Shown here: positions 1 to 6,928 of the stretch, one piece after another | How positions within the stretch are numbered: position 1 is the stretch's first letter | Layout: every line of letters begins with the position of its first letter | From: CAZOBJ01 sp964577825 | Lineage (GTDB): Bacteria > Planctomycetota > SZUA-567 > JAFGNG01 | Reading direction: 5' to 3' | DNA length: 18,525 nucleotides | NCBI GenBank assembly: GCA_964577825.1 | Contig: CAZOBJ010000064.1 | Location: 1 to 18,525, forward strand | The notes under the pieces: model-generated | What the model saw: only the letters and a program-made list of their open reading frames with translations | What the model was told of the DNA's origin: nothing | Database searches by the model: none | Program-made: the position numbers and the translations under genes

Positions 1-695
1 TGATTGCAATTATCGCGATCCTGGCGGGACTCTTCATGCCCGCATTGCAGAGGGCCCGCGAGGCAGCCAACCGTGCCAAGTGCATCAATAATCTGAAGCA
101 GATCGGCAGTGGGCTGGCTTTGTACAGTAGCCACACCCACTACGGGGCCATGCCCCCGATGGGGCCCATGGGCAATCCGTCGAATGCGGGCGTTCCCATG
201 GGCGAGAATCGAACCAACGGCGGCCTGTTCGACGCCGACGACAACCACACGGGCCAGGGCGTCGTGTCGAACCCAGAGGCCTTTCTCTGCCCGAGCAGTA
301 CGATCCTCTATCCCAGGGAAGCCGGAAGCGGCAACGGCCCTTGCTGTTACCTGCGACATGACTGGGATTATCCCAACATGGGAACCAGGACGATCATTGC
401 GGGTGACTACTGGGATAACCACGGGCAAGAGACCTACACCTTCCTGTTCAAGGATGGCCACGTCATAACGCACGACGACGACAAGAACGACTACTGGCAA
501 GTGGACCAGATCCCCGGTACGGCGCAGTCGTCCTATGTGGACTGGTCCGGCCATCCGGCCGCCACCTACCGGGACCGCTACCCGTACAGGAATCACGACT
601 GGCCGTATCGGTATGACATCAATGAGTACAACTTTTCTCCGCCTCCGCCCACCGACACGACCGCGGAGAGCACCTGGCTGATCTTCAACGACTGA
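1..695 (+). CDS. Prepilin-type N-terminal domain protein, H-X9-DG-like (5' partial)
   Basis: The reading frame is already open at base 3, so the gene begins before the window. The first visible residues, IAIIAILAGLFMPALQRARE, are the back half of a type IV pilin-like N-terminal helix. They are followed by the typical basic stretch RAKCINNLKQIGSGLALY. The leader peptide and cleavage site must lie upstream. About 230 residues are visible. Near the middle is HGQETYTFLFKDGHV, which resembles the H-X9-DG motif of this family but has ten rather than nine residues between H and DG. Family knowledge: these are secreted or membrane-anchored pseudopilin-like proteins, very numerous in Planctomycetes, Verrucomicrobia and Lentisphaerae, with mostly unknown roles. 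The C-terminal third is rich in Tyr, Asp and Pro. Base composition looks less GC-rich than the neighbours. The in-frame ATG at 36 lies inside the helix and is not the start. Confidence 0.85.
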   Translation, partial: IAIIAILAGLFMPALQRAREAANRAKCINNLKQIGSGLALYSSHTHYGAMPPMGPMGNPSNAGVPMGENRTNGGLFDADDNHTGQGVVSNPEAFLCPSSTILYPREAGSGNGPCCYLRHDWDYPNMGTRTIIAGDYWDNHGQETYTFLFKDGHVITHDDDKNDYWQVDQIPGTAQSSYVDWSGHPAATYRDRYPYRNHDWPYRYDINEYNFSPPPPTDTTAESTWLIFND

Positions 696-770
696 GGCTA
701 GAGAACCCGAACAGTGCTGCAATGACCTGAGAGAGGTAGTACGACCCTGATACGCGAGCCACACACCCGG

Positions 771-803
771 AAGAGGGGGCGCCGATCGGCGCCCCCTCTT
801 TTT
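771..803 (+). terminator. Rho-independent terminator after the prepilin-like gene
   Basis: Bases 771-800 form a perfect 30-base inverted repeat centred at 785/786 (GC-rich stem, practical loop about four bases). The right arm runs into TTTTT at 799-803. It lies about 75 bases after the prepilin-like stop and before the end of the convergent mutase gene at 871. It fits a plus-strand intrinsic terminator. On the minus strand the stem could also stop read-through from the mutase operon, although only a very short T run follows on that side. Confidence 0.85.
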
Positions 804-870
804 GTAGCCTCGAACGCGTGTGAGCCCTCGCGCGCGACCGCCCCTGTCTGCGTCCCTCTATCTCCTCCGC

Positions 871-2262
871 TCAGGCCTCGTCGAGCCGCGCGCGGACCTT
901 GTCGCGCCACGCCGGGGCGTCGGCCAGGAACGCGTCCACCAAGCCCGGCAGCCCTTCGGCGCACTGGGCCTCGAACCGGAAGGTGATCGCAGGCTCGGTA
1001 ATGCTCGGCCGGGCGAGGGCCCAGCCCTCCGGAAACTGCGCCCGCAGTCCGTCCAGGTGCTCCAGGTCCGCGCGGCCGGCCAGCGCCTCGGCCAGGCGGT
1101 CGACGAGCGCCTGCGCCTCGCCAGCCTCGCAGGGGATGCGCACGTCCGGGCTGATCGCGTACCGGGGCACCCCCGCGGCCAGGCGCGCAAGCGACCCGCC
1201 CGAGCTGCGCACGAGCGCGGCCACGCGCCAGGCCGTGTACAGCCCGTCGTCGCCCCCGCCCAGGAACGGATAGAAGTAGTGGCCGCTCACCTCGCCGCCG
1301 AGCACCGCGCCCTCGGCCTGGACCCGCGCCTTAAGGAACCCGTGCCCGCTCTTCTCCATGAGGGGCAGTCCGCCGGCCGCGGCCACGGTCTCGGCCACGA
1401 CCCGCGAGCACTTGATGTCGTAGACCACCTTGGGGCGGTCCACGCCCTGGCCGCGCGCGGCGGCCACCGCCTGCCGGGCGAGCAGCGCGATCAGTACGTC
1501 GCAGGGCACGAACGCGCCCGCCTCGTCCACGAAGCTCACCCGGTCGCCGTCCCCGTCGAACCCGATGCCCAGGTCCGCGCGCAGTTCGCGCACGCGCGCG
1601 CAGAGCGCCCCCAGGTGCGCGGGGATCGCGCTGTTCGGATGCCGGTGCGGGAACCGGCCGTCCGGCTGGGCGAAGAGCTCGTCCGCCTCCGCGCCTCGGC
1701 CGCGCAGGAACGGACCGGCCAGCGGCCCGTAGCACCCGTTCCCGGAGTCCACGACGAGCCGCATGCCCGCGAGCCGGGTCGGGCACAGGGCCGCCAGCCG
1801 CGTCACGTACGCCTCGGTCGGGTCGGCCCGGCGCACGTGGCCGCGCACGCTGGCCGGCACCCGCGCGGCCGCCACTCGGTCGCGCAGGGCCGCCAGGTCC
1901 TCGGGCCGGGGCGGACGCCCCCCGAGGATGAACTTGAGGCCGTTGTACGCGGGCGGGTTGTGGCTCGCGGTGACCGTAGCCCCGCCGCAGGCCCCGTAGT
2001 GGTCCACCGCGAAGTAGAAGGCGGGCGTGGGCAGGACCCCGCAGTCCACGACCTCGCGGCCCGCGGCCATGAGGCCCCGCACCAGGGCCGCGCGCAGGTC
2101 CGGGGTGCTCGGGCGCACGTCGCCCGCGACCACGAGGGGGCCTGCCAGGCCCCGGTCCGCGGCCAGGGCCGCGAGCGCCGCGCCGAGCCGGTGAAATCCC
2201 TGCGGGGTCACAAGCCCCTCGCCCGCGCGTCCGCGCAGGTCGCAGGCCTTGAACTCATGCAT
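871..2262 (-). CDS. Phosphomannomutase/phosphoglucomutase
   Basis: This is a 463-residue alpha-D-phosphohexomutase, cytosolic, interconverting hexose-6-phosphate and hexose-1-phosphate. All four active-site elements of the family are visible. The phosphoserine loop is TVTASHNPPAYNG, with the catalytic serine at about residue 100. The metal-binding loop is DGDGDR at 236-241. The sugar-specificity loop is GEVSGH at 323-328. The C-terminal phosphate-binding loop is RPSITEP at 418-424. Length is normal for bacterial PMM/PGM of the ManB/AlgC type. I chose the ATG at 2262 because MHEFKACDLRG matches how these proteins begin; the frame continues 14 residues upstream into the kinase gene. This start overlaps the FGGY kinase stop by 8 bases, suggesting translational coupling. 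It is the last gene of the tyrS-kinase-mutase run. Substrate (mannose versus glucose) cannot be decided from motifs alone. Confidence 0.93.
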   Translation of the reverse strand: MHEFKACDLRGRAGEGLVTPQGFHRLGAALAALAADRGLAGPLVVAGDVRPSTPDLRAALVRGLMAAGREVVDCGVLPTPAFYFAVDHYGACGGATVTASHNPPAYNGLKFILGGRPPRPEDLAALRDRVAAARVPASVRGHVRRADPTEAYVTRLAALCPTRLAGMRLVVDSGNGCYGPLAGPFLRGRGAEADELFAQPDGRFPHRHPNSAIPAHLGALCARVRELRADLGIGFDGDGDRVSFVDEAGAFVPCDVLIALLARQAVAAARGQGVDRPKVVYDIKCSRVVAETVAAAGGLPLMEKSGHGFLKARVQAEGAVLGGEVSGHYFYPFLGGGDDGLYTAWRVAALVRSSGGSLARLAAGVPRYAISPDVRIPCEAGEAQALVDRLAEALAGRADLEHLDGLRAQFPEGWALARPSITEPAITFRFEAQCAEGLPGLVDAFLADAPAWRDKVRARLDEA

Positions 2263-3709
2263 GGCCCAGGCCTCGCTGCGCGCAGGCCTCCCGAAACCGC
2301 GCATAGAGCTCGTCGTACCGGGCCGCGACCCGGTGGTTGGGCTCGTACTCCTCGCGCACGGCCATGAGGTCCTGCAGCGAGATGTCCGGGGCCACGCTGC
2401 GGGCAGCCAGCATGGCCGCGCCCACCGCCGAGTCGGACATGCGCGCCAAACGCACCCTGCGGCCCAGGAGGTCCGCGCGCAACTGGCACCACACCGGATT
2501 GCGCGCGCCGCCGCCCACCGTGTACAGGACCCCGTTCATCCGGCACCCGAGCTCGTCCATGACCGCGTAGCACCACCGCTCCACCAGGGCCACGCCCTGC
2601 AGGCACGCGGCGTACATCTCCGCGTTGCCGCGCGGTTCGCGCGTGAAGAAGCCGCGCGCCGTGGGGTCGGCGAAGGGCAGGCGCTCACCCGGGCGCACCA
2701 GGGGATAGGCGAGGATGTCGATCGGGAAGCTGTGGCGCACGCGCTCGGTGAGCTCGGCGTGGTCGCAGTCGGGCAGGAACTCGCGCAGGCACTCGCAGCC
2801 CACGTTGCTCGCCCCCCCGGGCAGCCACATGCCGTCCGGGTGGCGGTGCGAGTAGAGCCGCCCCTGCGGGTCGCGCACGATCGCCTCGCCCACGCCCCGG
2901 ACCACGATGGTGGTCCCGAGCGTGGTGCACGACTCGCCGGGCTCCCCCGCCCCGGAGGCCAGGAATCCGGCCGTCCCGTCCGTGCAGCCGGCGGCGACCA
3001 CGGTCTGGGGCGAGAGCCCCAGGCGCTCGGCCACGGCGCGGTCCACCGTGCCGAAGGCCGCGCCGGGCGTGCGCACCTCGGGCAGCTTGTCCATGGGCAC
3101 CCCGAGCTCGGCGTCCAGGAACGCCGGCCAGGTCAGGTCCACCAGGTCGTAACAGGTCTTCAGCGCATTCGAGAAGTCGCTCTGGTCGTACCGCCCCGTC
3201 AGGCGGCCGGCCAGATAGTCGGCCTGGTGCACAAAATGCGCGGCCCGCTCCACGGTCTGCGGCTCGTTCCGGGCCAGCCACAGGAGCTTGGGCAGGGCGA
3301 AGGTGGGGCTCACGCGGTACCCGTGGCGCTCGCAGTGGTCCGCGGCCACGTCATTCACGTGCGCGGCCTCTTCGCGCGCCCGCGAGTCGTTGTACATGAG
3401 CGCCGGGCGCAGGGGCTTGCCCTCGGCGTCCACGGCGAGGATCGTGCCGCTCGTGGCGTCCACGGCCACGGCGCGGATGTCCTCGGGCCGCACCTCCACG
3501 TCCCTGAGTTGCCGCAGCGTGAGCAGGACCACGTGTTCGAGCGCGTTGACCCAGTAACGCGGGTCCTGCTCGCTACAGCCCTCGGGCAGGCCCTCGACGA
3601 CCACCGCGTCGGGAAAGGGCACCTCGGCGCGCGCGTAGCACACGCCGTGCTCGTCCAGCACCACGCTACGCACGCCCTGGGTGCCCACGTCGAGTCCGAG
3701 CACGTACAC
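2255..3709 (-). CDS. FGGY-family carbohydrate kinase
   Basis: This is a 484-residue ATP-dependent sugar kinase with two actin-like domains. The N-terminal phosphate-binding motif is LGLDVGTQGVRSVV (residues 4-17). DATSGT follows at 84-89. The probable catalytic aspartate is D244 in GCTDGTAGF, followed by the adenosine/phosphate strand CTTLGTT at 261-267. GGGARNPVWCQLRADLLGR at 399-417 is the C-terminal nucleotide-binding signature. The start is GTG at 3709, with AAAGGA (3718-3723 on the complement) eight bases upstream. It follows tyrS by 30 bases and overlaps the mutase by 8. The TDG motif and general layout resemble the xylulokinase/D-ribulokinase side of the family more than rhamnulokinase, but this is inference. 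The substrate could be a pentulose or another ketose, feeding phosphorylated sugar into central metabolism. Confidence 0.9.
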   Translation of the reverse strand: MYVLGLDVGTQGVRSVVLDEHGVCYARAEVPFPDAVVVEGLPEGCSEQDPRYWVNALEHVVLLTLRQLRDVEVRPEDIRAVAVDATSGTILAVDAEGKPLRPALMYNDSRAREEAAHVNDVAADHCERHGYRVSPTFALPKLLWLARNEPQTVERAAHFVHQADYLAGRLTGRYDQSDFSNALKTCYDLVDLTWPAFLDAELGVPMDKLPEVRTPGAAFGTVDRAVAERLGLSPQTVVAAGCTDGTAGFLASGAGEPGESCTTLGTTIVVRGVGEAIVRDPQGRLYSHRHPDGMWLPGGASNVGCECLREFLPDCDHAELTERVRHSFPIDILAYPLVRPGERLPFADPTARGFFTREPRGNAEMYAACLQGVALVERWCYAVMDELGCRMNGVLYTVGGGARNPVWCQLRADLLGRRVRLARMSDSAVGAAMLAARSVAPDISLQDLMAVREEYEPNHRVAARYDELYARFREACAQRGLGHA

Positions 3710-3717
3710 GCGTCTGT

Positions 3718-3723
3718 TCCTTT
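3718..3723 (-). promoter_or_regulatory. Ribosome binding site deciding the GTG start of the FGGY kinase
   Basis: On the complement AAAGGA lies eight bases before the GTG at 3709. No ATG lies near the N-terminal motif, so this Shine-Dalgarno match supports the GTG as the start. Confidence 0.6.
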
Positions 3724-3739
3724 CGGCTCCGGGACCGTC

Positions 3740-4957
3740 TCAGCCCAGGCGCAACCGCGCGAACCTGCGCTTGCCGGTGCGAAGCACCTGCCCGTCCGCC
3801 GGGCGCACCCGGCCCTTCGGGTCCGCGAACGGGTCTCCGTCCAGGCGCACGGCCCCGGCCTCCACAAGGCGGCGGGCCTCGCTCGTGCTCTGCGCGTGCC
3901 CGCACAGGACAAGCAGGCGGCAGATCCACACCGACCCGTCCTCGAGCTCCTCGGCCGGCACCACCGCCTCGGGTATGTCTTCCGGGAGCTCCCGGCGCGC
4001 GAACACGCGCGTGAACTCCTCGTCCGCGGCCCGGGCCTGAGCCTCGGAGTGGTACTGGGCCACGATCGAGCGCGCCAGGTGCGCCTTGGCCGCGCGCGGG
4101 TCGCCCGCCAGCGTGCGGTCGATCTCCGCCTCGGACAGGCCGGTCAGCAGCACGTAGTAGTCGCGCATCAGCGCGTCCGGGACGCTCATGAGCTTGCCGA
4201 ACATCTCGGCGGGCGCGTCCCGCACGCCCACGTAGTTGCCCAGGGACTTGCTCATCTTCTTCACGCCGTCGAGCCCGCGCAGGATGGGCATGACCATCAC
4301 CACCTGGGGCTCCTGGCCCGCGTCGCGCTGCAGGTCGCGGCCGACCAGGTTGTTGAAGGTCTGGTCCGTGCCCCCGAGCTCCACGTCCGCGCGGATCTGC
4401 ACCGAGTCCCAGCCCTGCATGAGCGGGTAGAAGAACTCGTGCAGCCCGATCGGCTCGCCCGCGCGGAACCGGCTCTGGAAGTCGTCGCGTTCGAGCAGCC
4501 GGGCCACGGTCATCTTGCCCGCGAGCTGGAGCACGTCCTCGAACTTCATGTCGCGGAAGAACGCGCTGTTGAACACCACCTCCAGCCGGTCCACGTCCAG
4601 GATCCCCTCCACCTGGTCGAGATACGTACGCAGGTTCTCGCGCACCTGGTCGTCGGTGAGCCGCGGGCGCGCTGCGCTGCGGCCGGACGGGTCGCCGATC
4701 TTGGCGGTTGCGTCGCCGATAATGAGCAGGGCCTGATGGCCGAGGTCCTGGAACTGGCGCAGCTTGCGCAGCACCACGGTATGGCCTAGGTGGATGTCCG
4801 GCGCCGTGGGGTCGAGCCCGAGCTTGACGCGCAGGGGGCGAGCGGCTTGCAGGCTCTTGTCCAGCTTGCCGCGCAGCTCCCCCTCGGTGTACATCCGCTC
4901 CACGCCCCGGACGAGCAGGGCGAGCTGCTCGGCGGCGCTCGCGCGGGCCTCGGTCAT
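3740..4957 (-). CDS. tyrS: Tyrosyl-tRNA synthetase
   Basis: This is a 405-residue class I aminoacyl-tRNA synthetase charging tRNA-Tyr in the cytosol. The HIGH signature is HLGH at residues 56-59, within LGLDPTAPDIHLGHT. The second signature is KMSKS at 234-238. DVELGGTDQTFNNLVGRDLQ at about 191-210 is the tyrosine-binding region of this family. The last 60 or so residues form an S4 RNA-binding domain (QSTSEARRLVEAGAVRLDG). Length and KMSKS form match the shorter TyrZ-like bacterial group. The ATG at 4957 was chosen because it opens at MTEARASAAEQLALL with a GGGGGG-type ribosome site just upstream. The longer open frame runs through the promoter region and has no family similarity. It is the first gene of the run with the sugar kinase and mutase. 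Confidence 0.97.
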   Translation of the reverse strand: MTEARASAAEQLALLVRGVERMYTEGELRGKLDKSLQAARPLRVKLGLDPTAPDIHLGHTVVLRKLRQFQDLGHQALLIIGDATAKIGDPSGRSAARPRLTDDQVRENLRTYLDQVEGILDVDRLEVVFNSAFFRDMKFEDVLQLAGKMTVARLLERDDFQSRFRAGEPIGLHEFFYPLMQGWDSVQIRADVELGGTDQTFNNLVGRDLQRDAGQEPQVVMVMPILRGLDGVKKMSKSLGNYVGVRDAPAEMFGKLMSVPDALMRDYYVLLTGLSEAEIDRTLAGDPRAAKAHLARSIVAQYHSEAQARAADEEFTRVFARRELPEDIPEAVVPAEELEDGSVWICRLLVLCGHAQSTSEARRLVEAGAVRLDGDPFADPKGRVRPADGQVLRTGKRRFARLRLG

Positions 4958-4978
4958 ACGCACCCCCCAAAGGCTACA

Positions 4979-4998
4979 GGCCGGGGAAGTCCCCGGCC
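4979..4998 (-). other. 5' leader hairpin of tyrS
   Basis: A 9-base inverted repeat (4979-4987 with 4990-4998, central AG) forms a GC-rich hairpin. It lies between the predicted transcription start (about 5003) and the tyrS ribosome site. It would sit almost at the 5' end of the mRNA. No T-tract follows, so it is not an ordinary terminator. It could stabilise the mRNA or regulate tyrS. I see no T-box features around it. Confidence 0.45.
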
Positions 4999-5009
4999 GC
5001 CTCGGGCCC

Positions 5010-5038
5010 ATGCTAGGGGCGGCCCGGCGGCCTGTCAA
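5010..5038 (-). promoter_or_regulatory. Sigma-70-type promoter for tyrS operon
   Basis: On the complement, TTGACA (5033-5038) is followed after 17 bases by TAGCAT (5010-5015). The -35 box is a perfect consensus match and the -10 box matches four of six. The predicted start, near 5003, gives a leader of about 45 bases that includes the hairpin at 4979-4998. Confidence 0.65.
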
Positions 5039-5145
5039 GACGAACCTTGCCCCTCGGGCGCCTGCGGACGCGCAGACCGGGACCTTTTGTTGAAACCGGC
5101 GGCCCGATCGCGTGCAACACAAGTGGAGGAACGTGAGGTTGTGAC

Positions 5146-5174
5146 TTGACTTGCTTTGTGCAATTGCATACCGT
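5146..5174 (+). promoter_or_regulatory. Promoter candidate for the SH3b protein gene
   Basis: TTGACT (5146-5151) is followed after 17 bases by TACCGT (5169-5174), five of six and three of six matches to consensus. The spacer ends in the perfect 10-base palindrome TGCAATTGCA (5159-5168), an AT-rich island in GC-rich DNA that could be an operator. The rest of the 334-base gap 4958-5291 holds the divergent tyrS promoter and leader. I see no gene in it. Confidence 0.45.
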
Positions 5175-5276
5175 GAACACTGCAGGAGGGGACACTGTGC
5201 CGGATCCGGCCCGGCGTCTCGCGAGCGGCTGATCCGGCGCGTTCCCGTATGCGGCGGCAGTCGTCGCCGGCGGACC

Positions 5277-5283
5277 AAGGAGA
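5277..5283 (+). promoter_or_regulatory. Ribosome binding site of the SH3b protein gene
   Basis: AAGGAGA lies eight bases before the ATG at 5292. It decides this start over the longer open frame, because it places a signal peptide exactly at the N-terminus. Confidence 0.7.
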
Positions 5284-5291
5284 CTTCTCCC

Positions 5292-6704
5292 ATGAAAACT
5301 CGTCTCTCTTCGATGCTCGGTCTGGCCTCCCTTGTCGCGGTCTCGCTGGTTTATGCGCCGGCCGCCTCGGCCGGGGAAGAGGACCTGCCGCCGGTCCCCG
5401 CGGACCTGGAGGACATCCTGTCCGCCCCGGGACCCGCGCCGGAGCCCCTGCCCCCGGTGGGCGGCGCGGAGGAGCCCGCGCCCGCCCCGCCCCGCGAGAC
5501 GACGCCCACCCTGCCGCCCGAACCCGCCCGTCGCCCGGGCGGCGTCGTGCAGGGCGCGGTGCGCAGCGACATCAGCAAGCTCAACGTGCGAAGCGGCCCC
5601 AGCGCGGACGACTACGAGATCGTCAAGACCCTGGACAGCGGCGCCGAGGTGCGCGTCCTGGGCGAGCGCGACGGATGGTACGCCATCGCGTATCCGCAGA
5701 ATCATCCCTGCTACATCGAGATGGACCACATCAAGGGCGAGGTCCCCCGCACCATCGGCGCGGGCGGCGTGCCCATGCCGGTCGGCTCGGACCGGGCGCC
5801 CCTGCACGTGCGCCACTGGGACAAGAGCACGGTGGTCGGGCATGTGACGCGGGGCGACGTGGTGAGCATCCTGGGCCGCAAGGGCGAGTTCTACGCCATC
5901 GCTCCGCCCCCCGCGGCGCGCGCGTGGGTCTCGGCCAAGTACGTGGACCTGGCCGGCCAGCCCGGGGGGCTGTCCACGGTCTCCGCGCCGCAGCCCGGAC
6001 CGGGCGCGCGCATAGGACCGCGCGTGGCCGAGCGCGAGCCTGCCGAGCCCGAGGAACCCGAAGAGCCCGAGGAACCCGAAGAGCCTGAGGCGCCGCCCAC
6101 GCCGCCGCGCACCGAACCGCAACGCGCGCCCTTCGGCCCAGCCGCGGCCGACGCGGCGCAGGCCCGCCGAGAGCAGGAGGCCCTGGAGGCCCGCATCGAG
6201 CGGGAGCGCCGAGCCGCCGAGGAGGCAGCGCGCCGCCAGTGGGAGGAGCTCCAGCGCCGGCTGGCGGCCATCCGCGAACAGACCGCGCGCCGCAAGGCCG
6301 AAATCGCCGAAGAGGAGCTCGTCGAAGAACAGACAATCGAGACCGAGCGGGCGGTGCGCGAAGAGACCTTCACCGGCTGGGTGGAGCACATCGGGTACGG
6401 GCTGCGCCGGCCGGCGGCGTTCCGGCTGATGAAGGGCAACCAGGTCCTGTTCCTGCTGCGCAGCGCCCAGTACGACCTCAAGGAATACGAGAACATGTAC
6501 GTGGCCGTCAGCGGCCAGGTGCAGCTCGCCCCGGGGTTCCAGGCGAACGTGCTGTTGGTGGACAAGCTCACGCTCCTGGACACCGGGCCGCTGCACGAAG
6601 AGGCCCCGGCCGAGCCCGCGAGGGGAGCGGCGCAAGACATCGCGCCCCCGCCCCTGGAGCCGGAGCAACCGGAAGAAGAGGGCGAGCTTCCGCCCCTGCC
6701 CTAG
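5292..6704 (+). CDS. Exported SH3b-domain and coiled-coil protein
   Basis: This is a 470-residue protein. A signal peptide is clear (MKTRLSSMLGLASLVAVSLV then a likely cut after AASA, residue 27). A Pro/Glu-rich linker runs to about 82. Next come two bacterial SH3-like domains: one about 86-148 (KLNVRSGPS, VRVLGERDGWYAI), the other about 160-220 (LHVRHWDKSTVVGHVTRGD, AWVSAKYVDL). Then come an acidic proline repeat (EEPEEP, 253-266), a charged coiled coil (about 287-358), and a compact beta-rich domain (about 359-430, TFTGWVEHIGYGLRRPAAFRL onward) that may be OB- or SH3-like. The tail is acidic and Pro-rich. Inference: an envelope protein that binds cell-wall or partner proteins through SH3b domains. 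No catalytic motif is visible. The next two genes follow closely. Confidence 0.85.
   Translation: MKTRLSSMLGLASLVAVSLVYAPAASAGEEDLPPVPADLEDILSAPGPAPEPLPPVGGAEEPAPAPPRETTPTLPPEPARRPGGVVQGAVRSDISKLNVRSGPSADDYEIVKTLDSGAEVRVLGERDGWYAIAYPQNHPCYIEMDHIKGEVPRTIGAGGVPMPVGSDRAPLHVRHWDKSTVVGHVTRGDVVSILGRKGEFYAIAPPPAARAWVSAKYVDLAGQPGGLSTVSAPQPGPGARIGPRVAEREPAEPEEPEEPEEPEEPEAPPTPPRTEPQRAPFGPAAADAAQARREQEALEARIERERRAAEEAARRQWEELQRRLAAIREQTARRKAEIAEEELVEEQTIETERAVREETFTGWVEHIGYGLRRPAAFRLMKGNQVLFLLRSAQYDLKEYENMYVAVSGQVQLAPGFQANVLLVDKLTLLDTGPLHEEAPAEPARGAAQDIAPPPLEPEQPEEEGELPPLP
6045..6090 (+). repeat. 18-base tandem repeat coding for EEP repeats
   Basis: Two identical 18-base units (6045-6062 and 6063-6080) are followed by a diverged partial third (6081-6090). 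They lie inside the SH3b protein gene and encode the acidic Pro/Glu hinge. Copy number could vary between strains by slippage. Confidence 0.85.
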
Positions 6705-6752
6705 ACCGGCGGCCGGCGGAGACAACCAGGCCCTACGGGAACGAGGCTGCCT

Positions 6753-6908
6753 ATGACTGCGCTGCGCCTGTTGTGGCAGCGACTGCGCGCATGGTTCGGG
6801 GGTGGGTTTCTCTGCGACACCTGTCGATACGACTACGGTGACGCCTGCCGCCGCCCCGAGCGGCCGAACGCCAAAGTGTGTCCCGACTACCGGCGCAAGG
6901 GCCGCTGA
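6753..6908 (+). CDS. 51-residue four-cysteine small protein
   Basis: The frame begins at ATG 6753 and ends at TGA 6906-6908. ACGAGG lies six bases before the start. The N-terminus is a short basic amphipathic stretch (MTALRLLWQRLRAWFGGG). It is followed by a compact cysteine cluster: CDTC (residues 21-24), then C at 32 and C at 43 before a basic end. C-X2-C-X7-C-X10-C could bind one zinc or iron-sulfur centre, but no named family is recognised. It sits 48 bases after the SH3b gene and 20 bases before the metallo-hydrolase, so it is probably co-transcribed with them. The regular spacing, ribosome site and cysteine pattern argue it is real; small genes like this are often missed. Function unknown. 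Confidence 0.65.
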   Translation: MTALRLLWQRLRAWFGGGFLCDTCRYDYGDACRRPERPNAKVCPDYRRKGR

Positions 6909-6928
6909 GCCCGGCGAGGGGAGGCCGC

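Noticed and set aside
2263..2304. Earlier start of the mutase gene, giving 14 more residues
   Set aside because: The extra residues have no similarity to the family, and the ATG at 2262 opens directly at the usual N-terminal strand.
2255..3709. Calling the FGGY kinase rhamnulokinase to pair with rhaA
   Set aside because: Its N-terminal and catalytic motifs look more like the xylulokinase/ribulokinase side, and it lies about 10 kb away in another run. Substrate left open.
820..4789. Long open frames on the plus strand, opposite the mutase, kinase and tyrS
   Set aside because: They read Arg/Ala/Pro/His-rich, lack domain motifs, and face well-supported genes. Such open antisense frames are expected in GC-rich DNA.
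4958..5100. T-box riboswitch upstream of tyrS
   Set aside because: Only a short hairpin is seen. There is no T-box sequence, specifier loop or terminator-antiterminator pair, and the predicted leader is about 45 bases.
6045..6090. CRISPR-like repeats
   Set aside because: The repeats are contiguous, in frame and inside a coding region, with no spacers.
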